NCBI RefSeq assembly: GCF_000445995.2
Contig: NC_022080.4
Span: 1,736,001-1,800,000 of the forward strand
Direction: 5' to 3'
Source of the DNA: Geobacillus genomosp. 3
GTDB lineage: Bacteria; Bacillota; Bacilli; Bacillales; Anoxybacillaceae
Length of the DNA stretch: 64,000 nt
The notes under the pieces were generated by a model. It did not search any database, was not told where the DNA came from, and was given only the letters and a program-made list of their open reading frames with translations. Of the stretch, positions 50,150 to 57,217 are shown piece by piece. The first letter of the stretch is position 1; every line of letters begins with the position of its first letter. The translations under genes and the position numbers were made by a program.

Positions 50150-51655
50150 TTAATGCAAAAGAAACGACGTCGCGCCGAACAAAACAGCGGCAATGCCGGC
50201 GGCGATCAAGGACGGAATCAACTTCGTGCGCGCGTATTCCATCACGGGCAGATCCAAAATGGTGCACAGCGTGACCGTATTGTCGCTAAGCGGCGACGCG
50301 AACGCCCCGAACGTCCCGCTCGCAAACACCGCGCCGATGACCGGCAAAATGTTCGCTCCTGACTCGCTCGCGAGCGTCACACCAAGCGGCATGAGCATCC
50401 CCCACGTTCCCCATGACGAACCGATGAAATAAGAAATTACAGCACCAAGCAAAAACAAAATCGGAGCGACAAAAAACGGCGGAATCCACCCTTGCACATG
50501 GCTTGTAATGTATTGGGAAAACCCTAAATCTTCCGCCGCCGCCGACAGCGCCCAAATGAGCGCCAACATGACAATGACCGACATCAGCTCATTGCCGCCT
50601 TTCACAAAATGGGTCAACAAATCATTCAATTTAAATCGTTGCCAAAGGAAAAAGGCGACAGCGATGATCACAGTAAACAGCAGCGCCTCCAACATCGCTC
50701 CGAGCGCATCGCTTTGCAAAAAAGCATCCCAAAACGTCCGCGCCCCGCGATGGCCGTCCCACCAGCTTAAAAACAACGTCAAAACAAGAACGACCGAAAG
50801 CGGAACGATCAAATTCCACGGTTTCACCGGCGTTTCTTTCTGATAGGCGCGCGGGCATGTTTGCATCGCGTTCCCTTCTTCCCCTTGCGCTTCGTTCGGC
50901 TCGCTGCCATCGGGCCGCTGCTCTTCCGCCATTTCAAACGCCAATCGCTCGTTCCAACGCCGAATCGGTTTCATTCCTTGCGCTTCGCTCACCGCCGCCC
51001 GCTTTCGGCGCGAATAAACGAAAAAACTATAGTAGAGCCCGACAGCGATAATCGCGTACGAGAAAAAGTTAAACGGAATGCTTCGGACATACACGACGTA
51101 CGGCTCCGCGCCGATGCCGGCCGTATCAAGCGCCTTGTCGATAACCGACACCATATAGCCGACAAAGGCAGTAGCGATCGGAATCAAGGCAACGACCGGG
51201 TTGGAAGTCACCTCGATGGCAAACCCGATTTGCTGGGACGACAGCCCGAGCCGTTTGCGCAGCGCCTTCATGATCGGCGCGACAGTGACGATGCGAAAAT
51301 CAGGGTCGCTGAATGTCACCATCGTTGAAATCCACGTCAGCAGCATGGCGGTTTTCGCCGACTTCACTTTTTTGCTGACGAGATGGACGAACCCTTTGAT
51401 TCCGCCGGTGTATTTGATCATGCTGACAAGGCCGGCGAACACGTACAAGAAGATGATAATGCGGATGTTGTTCGTCTGCATTAAGTTGTCCACAACGTAA
51501 TGAAGCATCGTTCGCAATCCGCCGAGCAAAGACGGCGTCATCAAATAGCTGCCGACCAAAAGTCCGACAAACAGCCCCGGGATCACTTGCCGCGTCCAAA
51601 TTGAAATCGGGATGACTACTAAAAATGGCAACAGCGCCTTCCACGATGGTTCCAT
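50150..51655 (-). CDS. NhaC family Na+/H+ antiporter
   Basis: This 501-residue membrane protein has about twelve segments and the NhaC-type blocks TWISTMVTFSDPDFRIVTVAPIM and FIGSSWGTWGMLMPLGVTLA ... GTFGAFASPLSDNTVT. A hydrophilic loop (residues 245-300, EEQRPDGSEPNEAQGEEG) divides the two halves. Some family members exchange malate/lactate or other organic acids, so substrate is open. ATG 51655 is preceded by AAAGAGGCG. An upstream open frame lacks a site. It is monocistronic on the minus strand. Confidence 0.88.
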   Translation of the reverse strand: MEPSWKALLPFLVVIPISIWTRQVIPGLFVGLLVGSYLMTPSLLGGLRTMLHYVVDNLMQTNNIRIIIFLYVFAGLVSMIKYTGGIKGFVHLVSKKVKSAKTAMLLTWISTMVTFSDPDFRIVTVAPIMKALRKRLGLSSQQIGFAIEVTSNPVVALIPIATAFVGYMVSVIDKALDTAGIGAEPYVVYVRSIPFNFFSYAIIAVGLYYSFFVYSRRKRAAVSEAQGMKPIRRWNERLAFEMAEEQRPDGSEPNEAQGEEGNAMQTCPRAYQKETPVKPWNLIVPLSVVLVLTLFLSWWDGHRGARTFWDAFLQSDALGAMLEALLFTVIIAVAFFLWQRFKLNDLLTHFVKGGNELMSVIVMLALIWALSAAAEDLGFSQYITSHVQGWIPPFFVAPILFLLGAVISYFIGSSWGTWGMLMPLGVTLASESGANILPVIGAVFASGTFGAFASPLSDNTVTLCTILDLPVMEYARTKLIPSLIAAGIAAVLFGATSFLLH

Positions 51656-51810
51656 TGACAATTCGCCTCTTTCTTTAAAATTATGGCAGCTGTTCCCCTT
51701 TTCTATGCAAGGTGTCACCCCTTTTCCTGCTCTTGGCATAAGGCCAAAACAAAGAAGCGATCTTGTGCACCGCACGCATTCGAAACCGCTCTCAAAAAAG
51801 TTCAAAAATA

Positions 51811-51834
51811 AAAAGCTGCCTCTTAGACAGCTTT
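51811..51834 (-). terminator. Terminator overlapping the phosphoesterase stop
   Basis: On the minus strand AAAGCTG pairs with CAGCTTT around TCTAAGAGG, then TTATTTTTG. The TAA stop of the phosphoesterase lies in the loop. Confidence 0.82.
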
Positions 51835-52677
51835 GACTGTTTCGCTTTGCGTTACAGACGGCAGCGACAACAAGTGGAGCGTCACTTCCGGCTTCGAGCC
51901 GATTCGGATGTTCACCCCGGTTTGCCCGAGCCCTTCGTTAATGTAAAACGGTTTCCCGTCCCATTCGTGATAGCCTTTAATCATGTTCCGCTCGGTGAGT
52001 GTTTTGCTCATTTTCGCCAAATGATACGGCTTCGGCCAATGAATTTGTCCGCCGTGGAAGTGGCCGGACAACAAGTAGTCAAAATGGTAGTGTTTCATAT
52101 GCGGCACAATATCCGGGTCGTGCGTCAACACGAGATTGAGGCCGTCTTTAACGCCCGCATACGCCTTTTCGATATCGCTGCGCCCTGTGTAAAAGTCATC
52201 GATGCCGATTACATTAACCGTTTGGCCGTTGACCGTAATCGTCTTCGTCTCGTTTTGCAAGACGACACAGCCATGTGCCTCCAGCGTCGCTTTTAGGCGC
52301 TCGAGCGGCTCGCCTTGCAGCACGTAGTCATGATTGCCAAACACCGCATACATTCCGTATGCCGGGTTGAGTTTTTGCAACGCCGTCAAATACGGACCGA
52401 GTTTGGCAATACTCTCCTCGCGGTCCAAAAAATCACCCGTCAAGGCGATCAAATCGATCGGCTCCCCTTTTAGCTTTTCATACACATCGTCCGGGGAAAT
52501 GGACAACTTTTCCAAATGAAGATCAGACAGCTGCAAAATGCGGATGGCACCGATCCCATCCTCCGAGCTGCCGACCTGAACTTTATGCAAAACCGCTTCA
52601 TACGTGTTGCGGTGTGCTTTTCGCAGACCGAAAGCTAACAACAAAAAGAATGATAGAATGATGAAAACAAACGTCAT
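51823..52677 (-). CDS. Metallophosphoesterase (YkoQ/YkuE-like)
   Basis: This 284-residue calcineurin-like phosphoesterase has a single N-terminal membrane anchor (FVFIILSFFLLLAFGLR). Metal motifs are complete: ILQLSDLHLEKL, LIALTGDFLD, AVFGNHDYV, LVLTHDPD and LLSGHFHGGQIHWP. Relatives YkoQ and YkuE of B. subtilis have unclear substrates, and lipid-linked or cell-envelope phosphodiesters are plausible. ATG 52677 follows GGAGGGAGGAGAGAAG. It lies 60 bases after the ykoP-type gene on the same strand, and the nearby ykoN-type gene and tnrA reproduce the ykoN-P-Q neighbourhood of B. subtilis. Confidence 0.87.
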   Translation of the reverse strand: MTFVFIILSFFLLLAFGLRKAHRNTYEAVLHKVQVGSSEDGIGAIRILQLSDLHLEKLSISPDDVYEKLKGEPIDLIALTGDFLDREESIAKLGPYLTALQKLNPAYGMYAVFGNHDYVLQGEPLERLKATLEAHGCVVLQNETKTITVNGQTVNVIGIDDFYTGRSDIEKAYAGVKDGLNLVLTHDPDIVPHMKHYHFDYLLSGHFHGGQIHWPKPYHLAKMSKTLTERNMIKGYHEWDGKPFYINEGLGQTGVNIRIGSKPEVTLHLLSLPSVTQSETVKAV

Positions 52678-52737
52678 TGTCTTCTCTCCTCCCTCCATCA
52701 CCATTATAGTAAAAAGGAGGAGAGAAGAAAGAGGGAG

Positions 52738-53325
52738 TTAGTGGATGAGATGGTAACCGTACAATGAAAACAATTTTTCCTTCGACATCAACAAATATTT
52801 CGGCGGACGGCTAAACGGTGACACGCAAGACTTTGCCACCGCCATGAGCGGCAGCAGCGAGGCTGTTTTGAACCAACGATATAGCGGATTGGAAATATCT
52901 ACTATTTCAAATCCGAGCCGCTCACAGCCTTTGTTCAACATCGTAATGCCAATAATTCCTTTCATGCGCGCCGATTGTTCATGATGATAAAGATGGTAAG
53001 CGACATACGGCAGCCCGGTTTTCACTTGTTCAAAAATATACCGTCCTTTTTTAATGTCGCTCTTGTAATGAAGCAATTCCCGAACGAGGCGGACGTTGTG
53101 GAGATGAATTTTCAACAGCCAGTCGTTCGCTTCAATCATCGTTCCATCCGAAAGCCGAATGGTTTCTCCTTTATACTGAAGCGGACGAACACGAAAAATC
53201 GACCGGCGCCCGTCCGCCTCCTCGCCGGCATATTCCAGCCGCGAACAAGCGTAATAAATAGGATCGACAGCCCCCCACATCGCCAACAAACATTGTACCG
53301 CTTTCTCTTTCATCGTTTTTGGCAA
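52738..53325 (-). CDS. ykoP: YkoP-like protein
   Basis: This 195-residue soluble protein of the YkoP type is recognised mainly from synteny and from the motif string DGTMIEANDWLLKIHLHNVRLVRELL. The function is unknown. One idea is a partner of the YkoN glycosyltransferase. The middle HVRLVRELLHYKSDIKKGRYIFEQV is helical, while the end (SRPPKYLLMSKEKLFSLYG) is conserved in the family. The start is uncertain: TTG 53325 behind GTGGGGG, or ATG 53313 with no good site. It is followed by the phosphoesterase gene in the same direction. Confidence 0.65.
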   Translation of the reverse strand: MPKTMKEKAVQCLLAMWGAVDPIYYACSRLEYAGEEADGRRSIFRVRPLQYKGETIRLSDGTMIEANDWLLKIHLHNVRLVRELLHYKSDIKKGRYIFEQVKTGLPYVAYHLYHHEQSARMKGIIGITMLNKGCERLGFEIVDISNPLYRWFKTASLLPLMAVAKSCVSPFSRPPKYLLMSKEKLFSLYGYHLIH

Positions 53326-53535
53326 GAGGCCCCCACTTCAACAGCCAAAGGGAATATGAGCGGGGGAGGAATCGCCTTCCCTCCTTTCTTTTCGTTAGTG
53401 CTATGCATTTACATTGTGAGACATTCGCCGGCGCATTATAAATGAGGAAAAAAGGAGGACCGCGCCGCCGCATAACCGACCGCAGGCCGCACATACTGAA
53501 ATCGAACTCCAAATTTGGCCTAGGTTGTGATCGTC

Positions 53536-54660
53536 ATGAAAACCGTGCTTTTTCTCCCGCTTCTTCAGCTTCCGTCCGGCCACCATCGGGCCGCTGAGGC
53601 GCTGGCGGAAGGGCTGCGGTCGATCGACCGCGCCGTGGCGTGCGAAAAAATCGAATTGCTTTCCTCGCGGCTCGGCGCCAAGGAACAGTGGGTGTCCCGC
53701 CTTTATTTGCGCTGCATTCGCCACGTGCCGCGGGCGTATAGCGTCCTGTATCACCGCTCCGTTTTGCGTCCAAGCCCAAAACCGCCGGCCTTCCCGCCTT
53801 ACGAGTGGCTGTTTGCCGATCATCTGAAGCAGCTCATCCGCCGCCTTAAGCCGGCGCTCATCGTTTGTACACATGCGTTTCCATCGTATTTGCTCGATCT
53901 TCTGAAGCAGCGCGGAGACATCGACGTTCCGGTCGTCAACGTGTATACGGATTATGTTGTCCATAACTTATGGGGGAAAACCGCCATCGACGTTCATTTT
54001 GTCGGCCATCCGGCCATGAAGGCAGCCCTCGAGGAAAAAGGGGTTGCCGGCGAGCGAATCGCCGTCACCGGCATTCCCGTTCATCCGGCATTTGTCGCCC
54101 ATCCATCGGCGCCGCCGGCTGCGCGCTCCCGGCCTGTCGGACTCATTAGCGGCGGCAGCCTGGGCCTTGGTGATTGGGAACGGCTCTTAAGCAAAATCGC
54201 GCCGGATGATCCGATCGACTATTATGTGTTATGCGGCACAAACAGACAGCTGTATGAGCGGTTAAAGAGGAAAAACCATCCGCGCCTTCTCCCGCTCCGT
54301 TATATTTCATCGCCCGCGGCAATGAGCCATCTTTATGACGAAGTCGATTTTGTGCTCACAAAACCGGGCGGCGTCACCTTAAGCGAATGCCTGCGCAAGC
54401 GAAAGCCGGCGTTCATTTATGCCATGCTGCCGGGGCAAGAGGAAATGAACTTCCGCCTTTTGCGCGCCGACGGGCTCGTTTTCGATTTTCGCCATTGGCG
54501 GTCGCTGCCGTCGCTGTCAGAATCCATTTTCTCCATCCTCCGTTCACCGGAGCTTGCCCGCTGCCTCGCCAAGATGGACGAATACCACCGCGCCCTTTCG
54601 CTCGCCGACCCGGCGCTTGCCCTGTACGAGCAGTTTTTAGCGGCCGTGCCGGTTCGTTGA
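53536..54660 (+). CDS. ykoN: MGDG synthase/UgtP-like glycosyltransferase (YkoN-like)
   Basis: This 374-residue GT28-type glycosyltransferase has the N-terminal acceptor motif LLPSGHHRAAEAL (GHxxAA), VCTHAFPSYLLDLL, VVNVYTDYVVHNLW, ITGIPVHPAF (VTGIP), and the donor-site block DFVLTKPGGVTLSE ... AFIYAMLPGQEEMN. Such enzymes transfer a sugar from UDP or GDP donors to diacylglycerol or other lipids. The exact donor and acceptor are unknown. ATG 53536 is chosen over GTG 53527, though the ribosome binding site (AGGTTG) is weak for both. It is divergent from ykoP and convergent with tnrA. A GC-rich hairpin with TTTTT overlaps its stop. Confidence 0.82.
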   Translation: MKTVLFLPLLQLPSGHHRAAEALAEGLRSIDRAVACEKIELLSSRLGAKEQWVSRLYLRCIRHVPRAYSVLYHRSVLRPSPKPPAFPPYEWLFADHLKQLIRRLKPALIVCTHAFPSYLLDLLKQRGDIDVPVVNVYTDYVVHNLWGKTAIDVHFVGHPAMKAALEEKGVAGERIAVTGIPVHPAFVAHPSAPPAARSRPVGLISGGSLGLGDWERLLSKIAPDDPIDYYVLCGTNRQLYERLKRKNHPRLLPLRYISSPAAMSHLYDEVDFVLTKPGGVTLSECLRKRKPAFIYAMLPGQEEMNFRLLRADGLVFDFRHWRSLPSLSESIFSILRSPELARCLAKMDEYHRALSLADPALALYEQFLAAVPVR

Positions 54661-54795
54661 GCGCCGGGGCAGCTTTTTAATTGAGGCGGCCGGTGGTTGG
54701 ACGAAACATGTCGTTCAACATAGTCGTTCCAGTCATTGTGAAAAGATTGTACACTTCATCTTTGTCTCCACTTTCACCTATTAACATAATGTCTT

Positions 54796-55101
54796 TTAGG
54801 AACGCCTCCGAAAATGGGCGTTCATTTGCCCTTTTAACATCCGCTCGCGCAGCTCTTTTGTCATCTCTTGGCGGATTTCCCACGTCGATACCCCTTCCTC
54901 GCGCTGATTGGCGATTTTCATCAACTGCTCCACATCGGCGAACGAATATTTGCGAATGCCTTTCGAACGGTCAGGGAACACGAGCTTCCGTTCCTCGTAA
55001 TAGCGGATTTGCCGCTGCGACAGCCCGGTCAGTTCGCTGACAACTCCGATCGAAATGACCTTTTTATGTTTATACTGATCTTCTGGCGGATGAGCAGTCA
55101 T
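54796..55101 (-). CDS. tnrA: Nitrogen regulator TnrA (MerR family)
   Basis: This 101-residue MerR-type regulator governs nitrogen genes under nitrogen limitation. The DNA-binding part [31 protein letters not shown] ... [23 protein letters not shown] is nearly that of B. subtilis TnrA. The C-terminal signal-sensing end [13 protein letters not shown] (the part that binds feedback-inhibited glutamine synthetase) identifies TnrA rather than GlnR. ATG 55101 follows GGAGGTGAGGAGC. Its promoter has TATAAT at 55142-55137 and exact TnrA boxes upstream, so it should activate itself. The nirB-nirD-nasC operon in this window has the same boxes. Confidence 0.95.
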   Translation of the reverse strand: MTAHPPEDQYKHKKVISIGVVSELTGLSQRQIRYYEERKLVFPDRSKGIRKYSFADVEQLMKIANQREEGVSTWEIRQEMTKELRERMLKGQMNAHFRRRS

Positions 55102-55117
55102 GCTCCTCACCTCCACA

Positions 55118-55255
55118 CGTTATATTTTCTAACGTAATTATACAAAAAATCATGATATCCCGCTAATTTTTGTAAACAAAATTAACACACTTTTAAAATT
55201 TCCTGTAAACGCGCTTAACACATTTACTGTACACTGAAGGAAAAGGTGGTATCGT
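55118..55255. promoter_or_regulatory. Divergent tnrA / small-protein promoter region with three TnrA boxes
   Basis: Two exact TGTNA-N7-TNACA boxes occur, TGTAAACAAAATTAACA (55171-55187) and TGTAAACGCGCTTAACA (55204-55220), with centres 33 bp apart, about three helical turns. The first is about 49-50 bases upstream of the tnrA start predicted from TATAAT (55142-55137). The second is about 50 bases upstream of a rightward start predicted from TATCGT (55250-55255). A third, CGTTA-TATTTTC-TAACG (55118-55134), with outer bases changed, lies over the tnrA start region, a likely repression site. Confidence 0.75.
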
Positions 55256-55281
55256 AGAGGAAAAAACAGGGAGGGAATCGA

Positions 55282-55497
55282 ATGGGAACATGGATGCGAA
55301 ATGCTGTACGGAAGAAAAAGCAATTTTACATCGAGCGTCTCGTGCAGTCCGGCCTCGCCGCCAACCGCGAGCAACTCGAAGGATGGACGATGGCCGAATT
55401 GCGCCGCGAATATGAGCAGTTCCATCCCGCCCGCACGACGGAAGGAGGGTCCCGATATGGACAAACAAGCGCTCGAACTGGCGAAACGCATCATTGA
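55282..55497 (+). CDS. FbpA-like small basic protein
   Basis: This 71-residue basic protein begins MGTWMRNAVRKKKQFYIERL and continues with AANREQLEGWTMAELRREYEQF. That matches the Fur-regulated basic protein A pattern (PF13076-like: basic helix, then an L-x-x-L-T-x-x-EL-x-x-EY end). B. subtilis FbpA helps the sRNA FsrA spare iron. Here the promoter shows TnrA boxes and no Fur box, and the position matches the small TnrA-dependent genes ykzB-ykoL next to B. subtilis tnrA. ATG 55282 follows GGGAGGG. Its 3' end overlaps the next ORF by 41 bases in another frame. Confidence 0.68.
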   Translation: MGTWMRNAVRKKKQFYIERLVQSGLAANREQLEGWTMAELRREYEQFHPARTTEGGSRYGQTSARTGETHH

Positions 55498-55591
55498 ACT
55501 CGATCTTGAACGCGACGCTATGTTCGAACAACTGATTGCGCTCGTCGGCAACCGAGCGGACGAACTGCTTCGTTTTTTGCAAAATCGGTGA
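55457..55591 (+). CDS. 44-residue acidic small protein
   Basis: A 44-residue ORF, MDKQALELAKRIIELDLERD then AMFEQLIALVGNRADELLRF, starts at ATG 55457 behind GAAGGAGGG within the end of the FbpA-like gene and ends at 55591. It is amphipathic and helical, with no membrane segment. The strong ribosome binding site and protein-like composition support it. I do not recognise the family. It shares the TnrA-box promoter and the terminator at 55700. Confidence 0.65.
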   Translation: MDKQALELAKRIIELDLERDAMFEQLIALVGNRADELLRFLQNR

Positions 55592-55699
55592 TAAAGATTG
55601 GAAATTTAATACAATACGCAGTTAGGCAAGAACATCTCTCCAATCAAGAAACTCCATTTAACGGATTTCCGAAAGAAGTCGCAGCAGTCGCAAGGAAAG

Positions 55700-55735
55700 A
55701 GGGTGTCCTCCCGTTACGGGTGGACACCCTTTTTC
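55700..55735. terminator. Bidirectional terminator between small-protein operon and narK
   Basis: AGGGTGTCC-T-CCCG-TTA-CGGG-T-GGACACCCT forms a 13-bp stem with one T/T mismatch and TTTTTC. On the other strand the hairpin starts right at the narK stop. Confidence 0.9.
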
Positions 55736-56945
55736 ATCCGGACTGTTCCGCCGCCTGCTGCTCACGGCGGACCGCAGACGCCGCCCGCATGTGCAAACGA
55801 TGCGATGTCAACGCGGCGGCGCCAACGATGAGTGCGCACAGCCAAAATCCATACGCCGAAGAGCCGGTCCACTGCTTCATCATCCCGAGCACGTTCGGAA
55901 GCAAAAACCCGCCCAACCCGCCGGCCGCCCCGACGATGCCCGTCAACAAGCCGACCTCTTTCGGAAACCATGTTGGAACAACTTGAAACAACGCGCCATT
56001 TGCCGCGCCAAAACAAAGGAAGAGAACAAGCATCAAGCCAAACACGACAAAAAGAGGAGGCAGTGCGCCGATGCAAACGAGCAAAACCGCACCAGCAACA
56101 AACAACAAGGAAAGAAGCCGCATCCCCCCGATCCGGTCAGCGATATAGCCACCGATCGGGCGGATGAAACTGCCCGCGAACACAACGGCGGTGACGAAAT
56201 CGCCGGCTGTCACTTTGCTCACTTCGTATTCATCAAAGAAGAAAATGCCAAGGTAGCCCGTCAGTCCGACAAATCCGCCGAATGACAAGCTGTAGAAGAA
56301 ACAAAACAACCATGCCTCCTTCCGACGGAGGACGGCCCGGTATTCACGCAACGAAACAGGCTTCACCGCTGTCGGGCATTCCCGCGCCAGCCAGGCAAAC
56401 AGAAGAAAGACAACCATAAGCGGTACGAGCGCCAACCCGAACACCGCGTTCCAACCATATATCTCCGCCAGGCGCGGGCCAAACAGCGTCGCCAGCACCG
56501 TGCCGCTGTTGCCGGCCCCCGCGATCCCCATGGCGAGCCCTTGATATTCTTTCGGATACCAGCGGCTCGCGAGCGGCAGCGCAACCGCAAAGCTCGCCCC
56601 GCCCACTCCCAGTAAAAATCCAAGCGCATACACATCGGACATCTGGTCAGCGAACCGCCACCCCCATACAAGCGGCGCCGCCGTCACCGCCATGCCGAGC
56701 AGGCCGGCCCGCTTCCCGCCCCAGCGGTCGGCAAGCAGCCCCATCGGAACGCGAAGCAGCGCCCCGCCGAGCACCGGAATGGCGACCATCATCCCTTTTT
56801 CCGCCGGTGTGAGCGCAAACGACTCGGCGACAAATACACCAAGCGCGCCAAGCAAGTTCCAAATCATAAAGCTGATATCAAAGTACAAAAACGACGACAA
56901 AAGCGTCGGCGCATGCCCCACACGCCAAAACGATTTCTTCCTCAT
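55734..56945 (-). CDS. narK: Nitrate/nitrite transporter (NarK/NasA family)
   Basis: This major facilitator protein has about 403 residues and twelve membrane segments. The NarK signatures are present: GGGASFAVALPLASRWYPKEYQGLAMGIAGAGNSGT and GAAGGLGGFLLPNVLG, plus the substrate-site Arg in LLRVPMGLLADR. It imports nitrate or exports nitrite. ATG 56945 (MRKKSFWRVGH) is used. ATG 56969 with AAAGGGA upstream, adding eight residues, is equally possible. It lies between the tnrA divergon and the assimilatory nasC, so a NasA-like import role is as likely as a respiratory one. I saw no FNR box in front of it. Confidence 0.9.
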   Translation of the reverse strand: MRKKSFWRVGHAPTLLSSFLYFDISFMIWNLLGALGVFVAESFALTPAEKGMMVAIPVLGGALLRVPMGLLADRWGGKRAGLLGMAVTAAPLVWGWRFADQMSDVYALGFLLGVGGASFAVALPLASRWYPKEYQGLAMGIAGAGNSGTVLATLFGPRLAEIYGWNAVFGLALVPLMVVFLLFAWLARECPTAVKPVSLREYRAVLRRKEAWLFCFFYSLSFGGFVGLTGYLGIFFFDEYEVSKVTAGDFVTAVVFAGSFIRPIGGYIADRIGGMRLLSLLFVAGAVLLVCIGALPPLFVVFGLMLVLFLCFGAANGALFQVVPTWFPKEVGLLTGIVGAAGGLGGFLLPNVLGMMKQWTGSSAYGFWLCALIVGAAALTSHRLHMRAASAVRREQQAAEQSG

Positions 56946-56962
56946 CTTCCCCCGATTCCCCC

Positions 56963-57049
56963 TTGGCATGGAAGTTCCCTTTATGCTACAATGGAAATGA
57001 AAGCGATTTCTCCACCTACTTCCCGCCGTATTGCCGGGAAGTTTTTTCT
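56963..57049 (+). ncRNA. Candidate short transcript divergent from narK
   Basis: TTGGCA (56963-56968), an 18-base spacer and TACAAT (56987-56992) make a sigma-A-like promoter on the plus strand. A good terminator, CTTCCCG...CGGGAAG with TTTTTT, ends near 57048. The product would be about 50 bases with no room for a protein. It could be a small RNA or a leader for nothing downstream. It is a prediction only. Confidence 0.4.
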
Positions 57050-57135
57050 TATGCCGCTTTCCGTCCACGGACCCCGATGAACATCATTTCCCGCATGGCT
57101 GCGGAGATAGAAAGCTTTTTTCCGTGAACACGCAT
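57049..57135 (-). CDS. Possible 28-residue basic peptide after nasC
   Basis: A short ORF MRVHGKKLSISAAMREMMFI (28 codons in all) starts at ATG 57135 with an AAGGCG site and stops at 57049. It is basic and partly amphipathic. Nothing identifies it. It follows nasC by 82 bases on the same strand and fills the gap before narK. Confidence 0.22.
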   Translation of the reverse strand: MRVHGKKLSISAAMREMMFIGVRGRKAA

Positions 57136-57217
57136 GCGCCTTGAGCAGTCATTTTCATCCCCGGGTGGAGGGCAAAACGCTGCCCATGGAACTTTTCTGT
57201 GAAAGGAGCCGCACATG

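Noticed and set aside
53401..53964. A 187-codon minus-strand frame upstream of ykoP
   Set aside because: Most of it is antisense to the glycosyltransferase, and it lacks a start site.
54677..54883. A 68-codon minus-strand frame at the end of tnrA
   Set aside because: It is in another frame across the tnrA 3' end and its downstream gap. There is no ribosome binding site.
56995..57012. TGAAAGCGATTTCT as a catabolite repression (cre) site near narK
   Set aside because: It matches the consensus only partly and lies upstream of the predicted promoter elements. No supporting context.
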